From: Monosporascus cannonballus
Taxonomy: Eukaryota > Ascomycota > Sordariomycetes > Xylariales
NCBI GenBank assembly: GCA_004154925.1
Contig: QJNS01000019.1
Location: forward strand, 124,001-188,000
Direction of reading: 5' to 3'
DNA length: 64,000 nucleotides
Shown in pieces: positions 36,419 to 49,762 of this stretch (position 1 is its first letter; every line of letters begins with the position of its first letter). The notes under the pieces are model-generated. The model had not been told where the DNA came from and did not search any database. It saw only the letters and a list, made by a program, of their open reading frames with translations. The translations under genes were made by a program, and so were the position numbers.

Positions 36419-39400
36419 TTACTTCCTACCTTTTTTAAAAAGGGTTAATTTATTACAAAATTAAAAATTGCGTTAATTTTTAGTTTTTAATTAATTCGAA
36501 ATTCGGAAATTTATCGATTTCCGAATTAAGCTTAGGTTAAATAGTTAATTATAGGTTAATTATGCATTAAATAAATTTATATATAAAACTATGTTTATAT
36601 TTTTACTTATTTTAATTTTTTCTTTTTATAATAATAATTTAATTTAGTAAATTAATTTTTATTAATATTTATAATAACGTTTTTATACGTTATAATACTG
36701 CGAAAATACCCCGCAAAAAAACGTTTTTGCGGTTTCGGGCCCTTTTAATAAGTCGGAATCCGTTAAAACTTTTTGTACGTTACGTACTTACGTTATTTTA
36801 AACAAATATCCTGCCCGTTTTCGTAATATGTTTTATTTTACTTATATATTTTTTTTATCGAAAACCTAAATACGTTTTATTTAAATTAAAGAAATATATA
36901 ATTTATTTATACGTTATTTATTTGTTATTTTTAAAATATTTATTATTATAGGTACAAAAACGGTTCGTTATTAGGTTTATATTAATTATAATTATAAATA
37001 TTTTAAAATAAGTACTCTTTTTATTTTTGCTAATATATTTTTTTAACGTAATTCCCGTATAATTTACGGATATTTCTAAATTTCGTTAAACAGTTAACGC
37101 GTTTTATAAAGTTATTTTTAATTACGATTATCGAAATCGTAATAGATTTATTTTCCTTATATATTTTTTATATTATTTTCTTACCGTTAACCCTGGCTTA
37201 ATAACTATCCGTACTTAGGAAAAAGCGAGTATCGAAATTTTATATTTGCATTTTAAATTTTCGTACGTTATTTATTTCGAAATAAATTTACGCCTTTAAT
37301 TCCTAGTTTTTGCGTTATTTATATATAAGTTAAAATGCCGGTTTTGCCGATTTCTCCGTTTAATATAACAAAGGACGTATTAAGTATAAAAATAACAAAT
37401 CCTGATATATAAACTTTTTATAATATTTTTGCGCTCTTCGTACGTTATTTATTAACTTACATTATAAGCTAAATTAATAGCCGTTAATAATTATATTATT
37501 AACGTTTTCGAAAATTTCGTAATCGTAACTTAGATAGTTAAAAAAAAGGTTCCGGCTTTATCGAAATTTGATATAAATAAGGCCGAATAATTGCGCGTTT
37601 TAAGTACGTAATTTTTGCGTAATATTAATGTTATAAATTCGTAAAATAAATTATTAAATTTATAAGTTTTCAAAAATAATTAAATAATTTCGTAATTGGC
37701 GTATTATTTTTATAATTTCTAACTTTTTCCCAATGTATTTTATTCGTAAATAACGGAAACGTTATTTTAATACTTATTTGCAAATTATATAAGGTTATTT
37801 TTAAACGGTTTTCCTAAGTTTTTTATACCGTCTAGGCATTATCTGGCCGGTATTTTTAGGTTGGATTTTTATTTATCCGTTTTCGAGTAATACGTTAAAT
37901 TTAAAGTCCGTTATTAATAGCTATATTGCTGTATTCTTTTTCGAATTATTATAAAACTGCCGCATTTGCAAATCTTTCGAACAGTTCCTAAGTTAATTTT
38001 GCGTAGCTTAATTATTTTATTTAGATTTGGCGTATAAAACCCTTTTTTATTTTTTTGGTCCGAGCTTAAAGGATATTTTCGATTTTAAATTCCGGTTTAT
38101 TATTTCTTTTAAAAATAGTGAAAAAGGGTTATATATTTACGTTAATTTAGGATAATAAAAGGTTATCATTTATATATCTTAATAAATTAATATAAAAACA
38201 GTTATAAACCTTTTTAGATATATTTAATTTAATAATATAAAAATAAATTATTTTAATTATTTAATATTTAATTTAAAGCTATCTTAGTTTTTTCGATAAT
38301 TAAAAAATAATAATATTTTTTAAAAATAATTAAACTTTATTATTAACTTTGTATTTTTTTAGCAAAATAACAATATTTATTTATTATTTTATCTTAGATT
38401 TGCTAGGCCGCCGCCATTGCAGCTTTAGTAAATTCCGTATTTTTTTTTGCAATTTCTTAACGAAATTTTCCATTTTTATGTGTAAATTCTTTTTGGTTAT
38501 TAAATTATTTTTTATTTAAGAAATTGGGTTAACGTAATACCTATAAAATAATGAAAAAAACTTTCAATTTTATTAAAATTATATTTTAATTATTAATTAC
38601 AAATATTACTTGCGAAAAAATTATATTTTATTTTTATTACGAATATATTGTAAACGTCCGTAAATAAATTAATATTTTGTTTAATTAGCTTTTTTATAAT
38701 ATTATTAGTTTTTGGGTAGTATATAGTAAAAAAACGTTATTTTATCCTTATTAATTTGTAAAATTTAATCCAGAATTTCCGTACTTAATTAATTCCTTTA
38801 TTATTTATAATAATCTTAAGGAAAACATAAAGTTTCTAATATATTTTTACGAATATTTCCGCATATATTTTTAGGTTTATCGTACGTATTACATTTAAAA
38901 TTATTATTTTAAATAATCGGTTTATTATAATTATTAAAAAAAATATAAGTCGTACTTAAAAACAGTTAATAAATCGGTTATAAAATTAATCGATAATTCG
39001 TTATAAAATGATTCGGAAATCGAAAATGGTTTTAATAACCCCTGTTTTATTTTTCCATATATTCTTAGGGCCGTATACCTTATAATGTTTATAAAATTAC
39101 TTTATTATATAATATATATCCGGCCAAATTTTTTTTGAGAAAATACCGTTATCGTAATCTTTTTACCTAAATAACTTATTATATGAAAATCGTAAATGTT
39201 TTATATTAAAACCCTTTTAAAAGGTTTTTAATTTATCATTTAAAAACGTTTCCGAAATTAAAAAAGGCTTTTAACGTTCAAAATATATTCCGTAATTAAT
39301 ATTAATAATTTTAGTTTCGCAGAAATATTACGTTTCCTTTTTGTAATAACCTTAATAATATGGTTATAATTTTTATCATATTTTAATATTACGTTTTAAA

Positions 39401-40149
39401 ATCTTTCAACATTTTCGTAATATTAAAATACTTACAGTTTTTAAAATAATCTATTATTTTTAATTTTAATATTATTAATTATTATTATATTTTTAACGTA
39501 TTTCTAATATTTCGTAAATAATATAAATTATTATTTATTTTGTATTAATTAAAAATTTGGTACGATTTTCTAATTATTATTTTCCCTTATAAATATATTT
39601 TATTCTTTACGCGAAAATATATCGGCCTTAATATTTAAACGGCCGGTACGGAATTCGAAATAAAAATTAAAATAAAATAATTTCTTTAAATATCTTATTT
39701 AACGTTCGTTTAAATTTTTAATAATTATAAAATATTTTAATTTTTTATAATTTATAATAATTTTAAATAAGGTTATTATGTTACGTAATTTTATATCTTA
39801 CGTTTTTAAATAATTAATTATTATTAAAAAAATATTATTATATATTTCGTAATTAATTTTAATAAAATTTAATTTCTTAAAATAATAAGTAATCGGACAT
39901 AATATTTCCAGTTTATTAATCTAAAATAAATAACCTTTATATATTATCCTTAAATAATATATTTTTAATATTATACATTTTTCGAAATTTTACTATGCTA
40001 AAATCGGTTCCGTTATAAAATCGTTTTTAAAATATTCGCAAATTGCTTTTTTCTTTTTTTTAAACAAAATAAAATTCTTTTCCGGATTAAGATTATTAAC
40101 GGTATTGATATATCCGTATAATAAGTTATAAAATCATAGTAAAAATTTA

Positions 40150-40830
40150 CAAACTCTAAGAAATTTCGGATTTCCTTAAACCTTTTTAAAATTTCTCACT
40201 TTTTAATTACGCGTAATTTCTCGGAGTTCATTTATATCCTTTTTTCGGTGTCTATAATAAATCTAAGATATTTTATCGTTTTTACGGCGAATTCGTACTT
40301 GGAAATATTTAGATTTAAACTCGTTTTTCTTAAGCGGCTTAGAATTTTTTGTACTTTTTATATATGATTCTTTTTAGATCTGGAAGAAAAAATAAGGATA
40401 TCGTCCATATACGCTAAGTAAAAAACGTTAAGGTATTTTCTTAGGACCCCGTTAACGTATCACTGGAAAATCGCGGGAGCCCCGCATAAGCCGAACGGTA
40501 TTACCAGTTATTCGTATAAGCCGAAACGCGTTTGAAATACTGTTTTTTATTCGTTTTTTCCTTAATCCTAATTTTATAGAACGTTATTCGGACGTTTATT
40601 TTCGTAAATTACTTAATATATAAAAATAATTTTAAGGTTTCCGAAATAAAAGGTAAAAAATAACGGTTTTTTTCGGTTATTATATTTAACGCTTAATAAT
40701 TGTAATAAAAACGCAACTTTTTTCCTAGTTTCTTTACAAATAAAACCGGAACCCTTGTAAACGAATTGCTTATACGGATATACTCTTTATTTAAAAACTT
40801 TATTAAAGTTTTTCTTAAAGTTAGCAGTTT
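40150..40830 (-). pseudogene. Reverse transcriptase relic of gypsy C
   Basis: Minus strand. LVIPFGLCGAPAIFQ is followed by YVNGVLRKYLNVFYLAYMDDILIFSS. The catalytic YMDD (40400-40411) is intact, the only one of the four gypsy elements with a complete YxDD. Upstream frames hold stops, so no working enzyme can be made. Confidence 0.85.
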
Positions 40831-41171
40831 CCTCTTAATTATACTATATAAAGGCCCTTATAGTACTGGCATCTTTTTTCTTACTTTATTTTTACGTAAT
40901 AAAATCTTATAATCTATTTCGGGACGAAGTATGGATAAAGCGTCGCTTAATTTTTTATCGAATAACTTCCGAAACGCTTTTAATTTAAACGAAAGCTTTT
41001 TATTAACCTCTATTTTTTAAGCGTTAACGCCTTATTAATATTGGCTAAAATAATTAAAAATAACTAAACTTCTTATTTAATTCTTTTAATTTTTTTTATT
41101 TTCCAAAATTTTACCTCGAAAACGGCAGCTAAAATTCTTTTCGCCTTACGAACTATTCGTACGCCATTTCT

Positions 41172-41459
41172 TTAAGCCTTATATTCTTTTTCGTAAACCT
41201 TTATACGATTTATTACGCCTACCATTAAATGGTGCTTTTGCGCTATATATATAACGTCGTAACGTTCCATCCAAGATTTCCGTAAAATCAAGGTGTAATT
41301 AAGGTTATTAATAATATATGCAAATATCCTAATTTTATAACCGTCGATATTTATCTTTATATATATTATCTTCTTAATTTTTTTCGCTGTCGTTAGCTTT
41401 TTTTTCGAATCTTTTTTAATCCGCATAATTTTATTGAAATACGCGGTAACCGTAGGCAT
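41172..41459 (-). pseudogene. Aspartic protease relic of gypsy C
   Basis: An open stretch of 95 codons. It contains YTLILRKSWMERYDVIY, the C-terminal protease block of gypsy elements (ILG-x-PWM type). The DSG active site should lie just before it and is not clear. A stop-free island in RIP-mutated DNA can look like a host gene; this one is part of the element. Confidence 0.72.
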
Positions 41460-41704
41460 TTTATAAACGTTTTACTTGTTGCGGCAAAATATTTACATTC
41501 TTAATAAATAAAAATATTTAAAAGTTTTTCTTAATTAATATATATATCAATGATAAATAAAATGCCGTTTATATTCTGCTTCGTAATTTTTACTTCGGTT
41601 TAAGTTACTTTTTTCTTTTTTCGTTTTCAAATTCCGACCTTTCGTTTTCGTACGTTTTAAATAAATTAATTTTTTCTTACGGTTTTTTTTATTAATAAAA
41701 AGGA

Positions 41705-41746
41705 GCAACGGTTCGCCTTATAATTAGAATGCCTATAACGCAAATA
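41705..41746 (-). pseudogene. Gag zinc knuckle of gypsy C, mutated
   Basis: CCHC spacing is kept, but the first two Cys and the His are Tyr and only the last Cys remains (TGC). Each is one C/G-to-T/A change, as in element A. Confidence 0.65.
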
Positions 41747-42920
41747 AAAACCTTTCGTTTTACGGGCGTTTTGTTTTTCTTAAATTACTTATTACATATA
41801 TTATTTCGGCGCTAGGGGTAAGGTTTGAGATTTTTACTTTTGCCGTCCTACTGCCGAAATACCCGTTATACTTATGTTACTATCTGGGTTATTTCCTATT
41901 TAGTTATTACTATCTAACTGAGCTGTTAAAAAATTATTTGTTCCTTTTTACTGCATTATTCTTTTAAGGCGTCCGGCGATTTCTATTATTTTATTTACTT
42001 ATACATTATAACTTTTAAAGAAATTTACTAAGATTAAAACTTAAATAAATTTTTTATTTAATATTCTTTTTAAAAACGTAAATTTCGTTTCCGTTAACCA
42101 GGTAATCCTTTCCGTATTTGCTAACGTTTTTTTGAATAAGAAATAAAATAACGAAAATTTTGCGTTATTGGTTTGTTTTAAGCTCCGAAAACGCTTATTT
42201 ACCTCTTTTTTCCTATGCCGATCATTATATTATTCGTATAATACATAAAAAAACTAACGAGATTATAAATATTATTTAAGTTTCCGATAATATAATAAGT
42301 AATAATCGTATGTTATATATTAGTTTCGAATTTTTCGTATATAACGTAAAATTATTTATAAGCTTCTTTTATAAAAATAACGTTTATCTTAAGTTTATAA
42401 GTTATAAATACGTATTATCCGGGAAACTTCTTTTTTGTTCTATCGAACTTTTTCGGCCAGGGTAACGGTTTCCGCTTAACTTCTGCTATTAATTCGGTTA
42501 TTCGAACTATTTTTACGGAATAGCCTAATTGCGTTTCCGATTATTACTAGGTCGAAAAAAAATCGGTATTTGTAAGGGTTATTACGTTCTAAATTTATAA
42601 CTAAATAATAAGTTTTTGTTAAGTAATTAAGCCGTTTTTAAACTATTCGGCCGTTTATATTAGTTTTTTATTTACTTTATGCTGCGTTTTTATATATTTA
42701 CGGAACTGGGTTATTTCTTTTTTACTTTCTTCGAACTGGTAACTTATACGTTATTCCATAACCGTTATCGAGCTTATTAAAGTTTCCGTCATAGCGCTAA
42801 ATACCCTTTATAACTTTAAATTAATGAAAACCTTTTATTAGACCCTTTAAAAAATATTCGAAAATCATGATATTTAATCCCGAACATTTTCTACTTTACT
42901 AAATAATAAGTTAGAAAATA

Positions 42921-43108
42921 TGTAAAAAGCTTTACCTAGGCGGTCTATAATCAGTTACTAATAAGAATTTATTTTTTAGCTAAACAGAAAAAAAGGAAAA
43001 AATAATAATATAATTATATATGTTGGCATATAAGGCGTTACGTTAATGCTGCTTAGTACCGGCGTTTATCCGGTGCTCTATAATAGGGCTCCATATAGCC
43101 CCATCACA
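42921..43108 (-). repeat. 5' LTR of gypsy C (right copy)
   Basis: 188 bp, TGTAAAAAG...CCATCACA. It keeps the intact CA end and is followed by the ATAAT duplication. Confidence 0.93.
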
Positions 43109-43116
43109 ATAATATA

Positions 43117-43447
43117 TAATAGTTAATAATTTAACCAATTATTAAACCTTAATCGTATAAATTTATATTAATAAAAATATTATAAAAACCAAGTAAAAAC
43201 TATAATAATCGTATTACGTTTTATTATACAAAAAATAGTTTAAATAATAATATTTTATTATAAGTTAAAATTAATTAAATTATAAAAATAATAAACGTAT
43301 ATATTTTGATTTAGTTTACTAGCTTACTACTAATAAGTTCGTAATCCGGCTTACTGACTTACTACCAGTGAGTTGGTGATTTATCATATGACCTGCCCCA
43401 CCGCGTACTTGTGGTTGAGTTGTAGTAGACCGTTTCTAGAGATCGTG
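43117..43447 (-). repeat. Solo LTR of family D, minus strand, first (left) part
   Basis: Reverse complement of the D LTR along its whole length, from its 3' end (43117) to about 23 bp short of its 5' end. The missing piece is at 50151-50173, beyond element D, so D was inserted into this LTR. Flanking ATATA (43112-43116 and 50174-50178) is a perfect target duplication. No internal sequence is attached, so it is a solo LTR. Confidence 0.85.
43312..43381 (-). repeat. 35-bp tandem array, two units, in the solo LTR
   Basis: Two inverted copies of the same unit (43347-43381 clear, 43312-43346 diverged). Confidence 0.8.
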
Positions 43448-43868
43448 TGTTATGGCCCAACGCGCTACGGCCTCCAGAAACGGTCTGATATAACCCAACC
43501 ATAAGTGCGTAGTGGGGCAGGTCACGTGATGGATCACCAACTCACTGGTGGTAAGCCAGTAAGCCGGATCACCAACTTACTAATGGTAAGCCAATAAGCC
43601 GGATTACCAACTTACTGGTAGTAAGCCAGTAAGCCGGATTATTAACTTATTAATGGTAATGCAGTTAATAAGGAAAAAATATATACACTTATGATGTCCA
43701 TATTTTAAATAATTTCAATTTGCAATATAATATTATTATTTAAAATATTTTTAAAATTATAAAACGTAATACGATTACTATATATATTATTTAAATTTCT
43801 ATAATATTTCTGTTAACATAAACCCGTATAATTAAGGTTTAATAATTGGTTAAACCGCTTAGCTGTTA
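43448..43868 (+). repeat. 5' LTR of gypsy D
   Basis: 421 bp, TGTTATGGC...GCTGTTA. The left half (to about 43.64 kb) is almost unmutated and rich in CpA; the right half is strongly AT-rich. Contains four 35-bp units. Confidence 0.92.
43532..43671 (+). repeat. 35-bp tandem array, four units, in the 5' LTR of D
   Basis: Units start at 43532, 43567, 43602 and 43637 and begin GATCACCAAC or a variant, then a TAAGCC pair. Three units are clear; the fourth is diverged. Confidence 0.93.
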
Positions 43869-46800
43869 TACATTATAAGTTTTTATTTAGTAATATCGTT
43901 AAACTTTAAGCAATATTCAATATTGTTAAAATGTCGACCAGCGTTTACAAAACCCTTATTTAACAACTTTAAGCTCGAATTCTGGAATTAAAAAGAAAAA
44001 TTCGACAAATTAGAGTTACGCTATGTGCTTAAACTTTTTTTGCCCGCATAAAACCAAGAAAGTTAAAACCTTACGATAAAAAAATAACCTGTAAACTTTT
44101 TTAATTTAGGTACAAATTTACCTTTATTTCTTAAATTTTAACGATCCGATAAATCAGGTTTTTATAATAAAAATATGCGTAATGGAAAATGCGATTAATT
44201 GGTTTAAATTTATTATAAGGAATTTTTTAAAAATAAGAAAATCGAATAAAAAAGATTTTCTTAATAAGATTTTTTTTATTTTATATTAATTTCGATGATA
44301 AAATACGTAATAATTTCGGCAATTCTGATAAAGAACGATTTACGGCCTAATAACTTTTATAATTCTGATAAAAGAAACCTACGTCCAAATACGTTATAAC
44401 TTTTAAAAGTTTTATAACTAAAGCAAAATAAAAAACGATAAGGCCAATACCTTTATCGATATATTTTATAAAAAGTTAAAAAATAATATAAAAAATAAAA
44501 TTATTCGGATCGAACGATTAATTGCCTTAGACCGGTATATTACAAAGGTAATTAAGATTAATAATCGACAGTTTGAACGACAATAAAAAAAAGATAATAC
44601 GTTTTACGATCGGGATATAATAAGTTTAACCAGAGAAAAAAACGAAATGCGCCTTTTATTTCTTATAAAACGGCGCCAGGACTTATGGAATTCGGCGTTT
44701 CCTACAGCTAAAACTGGAGCTAAATTAAATGCTTTAATTATAGCAAAATAAAATATAAAACCTATAAATATAAAAAACTTAAAAAGCTATAATAGAATAA
44801 CTAAATACTCGTATCAGAAAAATAATCCAGAAATAATTAAGGAAACGATAATAAAGCTATTAACATAATTTAAGCTAAAAACGCATTAAGCCTATAGCAA
44901 AAGGTTCGATAAGGATTATTACGATAAGAAATTCGACGCGGAATACGAAAAGCTAAAAAGTTAGCTTGATAAATATCGCGAGCATAATAAAAAACATTAA
45001 AAGAATAATTATGCGAATATCAAAATTGAACAAAAGAAATTTATTGCGGAACCTTTAATCGATACGGGAAAATATATGCTACACATTCTCGACGACGAAA
45101 ATATTCTGATTACGAAAAATAAAAATAATATATTTAGGAACAAATTACTCGTATATATTATGAAGGATTCGATTTTCTAAACCGTACCGGAAATTATAAA
45201 AATAATAAGTAATGGTATCGACATTTTCGAATTATAACCCCAAAAGATATCCAATAACTGGCCGAAGTAAAAAGCTAACCCGAAAGAAAATAATGCTCGT
45301 AGGAAAACCCTTTTTGTTATTATGGATAATGTAATTATCAAATAAAAAAAAGTTAATTTAACGTACGGTAAAAAAGTATTATTAAAACATTATTACGGAT
45401 CTCCATTTTCAGTTAGCATTTATTACAAATTTTTACGAAAAAAAAGTTATTAAAAAAATACGTTAATTTATAAAAAATCTCTGAAATAATAATTAGGACG
45501 ACGTATAATAGGATATAATTATAAACATAAGAATATAATGTATTGTATAAAAAAACTGCAAAAAATTTAAAAGTAATCAATATAATTCGAAAAAATAATA
45601 TGTCGGCAATAACGACAAATATAACAACTTAATACGTTAAACGAAAAAAATATAAATAAAGCTTAACAAATTCGAATAAAACTTAAAAGAAAAAAGATTA
45701 TTTATAAAAAAGCTGCAAAATAATAAAACTTAAAAAATTATAAGGAATTCTCGAAAAAAGCTTTAAACGTAACGATAGAAAACGTTAACGACCTTATTAT
45801 CTTGGAAATATAAATCGAAACGTATTAATATATCGCAATAGTAAATTGCAGAGTTCTGAACAGGAATTATATTATACCAGATATAATTAATAAGCTTAAA
45901 TTATTATGGAAATACAAGTTAAAATCTTATATAATAACGAATACCGAAAATCAAAAATTCGCGTACGATAACGAAAAATTTATATACGAAATTAATTACC
46001 TCCAGACTTTTATTTAAAAACGATATTAAATAATTAATTTCGATATTATTTTATTCCAAAATTACCGTATAATCTTAAAATTATTATAAATATATTAATA
46101 CGAAATTTTAATTAGTAATAAAATTAATTAAATAAGGTTCGCCTTATACCTTATTAATAAATCAAAAGAATTAAGATTTTAATATTTAATCGATAATGGC
46201 GATAAATATAAGCATAAGAATACGATAAAAACCTTATTACCTAAAGGAATAAAATATAAAAAAATAAATATCAAAAAGATATAACGTATCGTTACTATTA
46301 TTAAAGCAAAATTAAGGCAATGAAATAATAATTTAAAATAACGAGAATAATAGCACAAAAAGTTAAAAAAACTTAATTAATATATTACTATAATATTACA
46401 AATATAAATAGCTTTTTAAAAAGGATTAATACGAAATTATGAAAATATAATAAATAAAATTATAAAATAATTTTAAAGGAAGCATTTTCGACGAAGTTTT
46501 ACCCTATTTACGATCTTAACAAAAACGAATTATGCATTTTCAAAAAATACCTAGAAAATCGGTTACAAAAAAAATAAATTTGACTTTCGAAATTACTAGC
46601 AGAATATTTAATATTTTTCGTACTAAAGAAAATAAAAAATTGCGACTTATAGTTAATTATCGATGATTGAATAATATTATTATTAAAAATTAAATATTAT
46701 TATTTCTAATTACGAAAATAAAAAACCAACTTTACGGAACTAAATAATTTATAGCATTCGATCTTAAAGATAAATATAATCTTATTAAAATTAAAAAAGA

Positions 46801-49762
46801 ATACGAATAAAAAACAGTTTTTTAAATAAAATATGTATTATTTAAGTATTTAATTATATTAATAAGATTTACGAAACTACCTCGATATTTTTATCGTTTG
46901 TCATTTTGACGACATTTTTATTTTTTTAAAACCAGAAAAAATATACGCAAAATACGTTTATAAAGTTTTTTAAACTTTATATAACCTAAGGTTATTCGTT
47001 AATGCGGAAAAAAATTAATTCCATAAATAGAAAATGGAATATCTCGAATATATTATTATTTTAAAACATATTAAAATAAACTTTAAAAAATCGCTGTAAT
47101 TATAAAATAATAAACGCCAACGATAATCAAGAAAATATAGGCATTCCTTAAATTCGTCAATTATTATAGGAAGTTTATTTAAAACTTTAGCAAAATAATT
47201 ATACCTTTAACGAATCTTACGAAAAAAGTAAAAAAGTTCAAATGGACGCCAAATACGAAAAAAGTATTTTAAAATATTAAAAATGCGATTACCAATAAGC
47301 CAATACTAATTATATACAATTTAAATTGCCTCGTTAAACTAAAAACTAATATTTCGAATTACGCGTTAAACGTAATAATCGGATAAAGAAATAATTAAGG
47401 CAAATTATACTTTATTATATTTTTTTCGTAAAAATTAAAAAAAGCCAAGCTTAATTATAATATTTTAAATAAAGAATTTATGGTTATTATTATAGTATTC
47501 CGAAAATTTAGGTACTTTTTTTAAAAAAAAACTTATATTAAGTTAAAGTTTATATTGATTATCAAAATCTTACCAGATTTATTACGATTAAGAAAATTAT
47601 AAAACGATAATTTTGTTACGCGGAAAAATTAACGAATTTCGACTTTATTATTATTTATAGAAAAAGTTTAAAAAATAATAAAATAAATACCTTAAGCAAG
47701 TAATTAGATTTCGAAAAAAGATTCATCAAAATTAGTTATACAATTTTTAATATTATTATAAAAAGATATTTACGCCTATAATAAATTACGACAATTCGGA
47801 CAAAACTTTTTAATAAATATTAGAGGATTCAGCAATATAACGATAATCTTTCAAAAATTAAAAAACAAACAAAATATAAATTCTAGAAAAATACCAAAGG
47901 AATTTAGTACGAAAAATACATAAATATTAGCTATATAAATATTTAAGGATCTACAAAACCTTAAAAAAGCTTTAATGCATATATTTCTTTTTTAAAACAA
48001 AATTAATAATATAGAAAATTATACGGCAATATACTATTTACGCCAAAATAAAAACTTAATAATACAAGTTATACGGAAGATTATAGCTATTATTAATCGT
48101 AAAGTAACTATAATATTTAGTTATATTCGATTTTATTATTAAATCTTTTATATCAAAAAATCTAGTTATAAAAATATATTACGATAATATTTTCGTAATC
48201 GTCGATCGATTTACGAAATCTTTCTATTTCTTATTATATCACAAGGATATAAACGCTGAACAAATAACATATATTTTTTAAACATATTTTCAGTATATAC
48301 GGATTATTTATAAAAATTATTTCACATAAAGAATGGATATTTGTATTTAAGTTTTAGCAAAACTTAATAATATATATCGGTCTAAATTATAAGTTATTTA
48401 ACGTATTTAAACCTTAAACAGATAAATAAATAAAACGGATAAATTAAATTATAAAAACTTATTTACGATATTACATTAATTACGAATAAAATAACTAGGT
48501 TAAGAAATTACTAATCGCATAACTAACTTATAATATTAGCTATTATAAAAGTATTAAAATAATATCTGCGAACGTAAACTTTGATTTTATTTTCAAAATT
48601 TACAAAAAAATACGTAATAACGATTTAATTAATACTAAAATAATTTTTACGTTAAAGTAATTACGATACGTATGTTAAGAAATAAAACTAAAATTGAAAT
48701 TAGTATAAAATTAAATAAATAAATATTATAACCAGAAAAAATTAAAAGGATTAATTTTTTTTAAAAAAAAGAAAAAAAATTAATTATCAAAACTATTAAA
48801 ATAAAATAGCCTAATTAAAAATTGGATTTCAAATATATTAATTTATATAAAATTACTAACAAAATCTTAGAAACTAATTATTAATTAAATTTTTTCCAAA
48901 GTCAAACTTTATTTAATTTTTTATATTTTTTATTCGAATTAATAACGAATATAATTAAAGTATATATAGCATAAAACGATATAAAAATAAAAAATAAAGA
49001 AATATACGAAATAAAGAAGATTTTCGATATACGAAAACGAAACGGATTTACCTAATACCTGGTTAAATGGAAAAAATATCCAGATTTCGAAAATACCTAA
49101 AAACCCGCTAAAAGCCTTATTGGCGCCTAACGTCTATTAAAGAATTTTCACTAGCAACGACAAAACCACCCAGAATAATAATATTCCAGTTTATAAGATC
49201 CAAAAAAAATCCTTAGTTTACCGTATTCCAATTAATAACGTTTATCTTACCTAAAACTTATATCTTAATTATAAACTTTAATTTTAGTTATATAAGGTCG
49301 TTAAAATTGTTTAAAAATTAAAAGATACGATTAATAAGTTTCGCACCTTAAGATTAATAGTATTAATGTTAACGATATATACGAAAAAAACGCGCAAAAG
49401 CTTTAAATAAAGAGTTTTCGACCGCCAGCTTTTTTTCCTTTAATCTTTTTAATTTTGCGATATAACGATTAATTATAAAAATAGAGATTTTTATTTCGTT
49501 ATACGAACGACCCCGACGAACATATTGCTTATAACGAAAAACCCCGTCTATTATTTGGCAATTAAGCTGCCGAGCAAAACAGAAAAAATAAAATATCGCG
49601 TTAAAACTTTCGAATTCAATTAAATTAACTAGAGCAAGTCGTTGTTCGGATTTACGAGAACGACGCTTGGATATACCGAAAAATATGTTGAAAAAATGCA
49701 AAAAGCTTATTAAAAAAGAAAAAGAGAAATTTTAAAGGCAAGATTTATGGAAAAAAAGATCG

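Larger units (their letters stand above)
36231..43108 (-). mobile_element. Ty3/gypsy element C, full length, minus strand
   Basis: 6878 bp with two 188-bp LTRs and a perfect 5-bp duplication ATAAT (36226-36230 and 43109-43113). Minus orientation is shown by the coding relics and by a minus-strand purine tract (about 36419-36440) beside the left LTR. Reading right to left: gag zinc knuckle (41705-41746), aspartic protease (41172-41459), reverse transcriptase (about 40.15-40.83 kb) with intact YMDD, then the RNase H/integrase zone to about 38 kb. It is less eroded in the protease and RT than A or D, but still full of stops. Confidence 0.9.

Noticed and set aside
43532..43671. Regular 35-bp units resembling a CRISPR array
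   Set aside because: Units are directly adjacent with no unique spacers, and they lie inside an LTR of a fungal retrotransposon.
49369..49701. 110-codon minus-strand ORF before the 3' LTR of D
   Set aside because: Antisense of the region after the chromodomain; no family resemblance and RIP has removed sense stops by chance.
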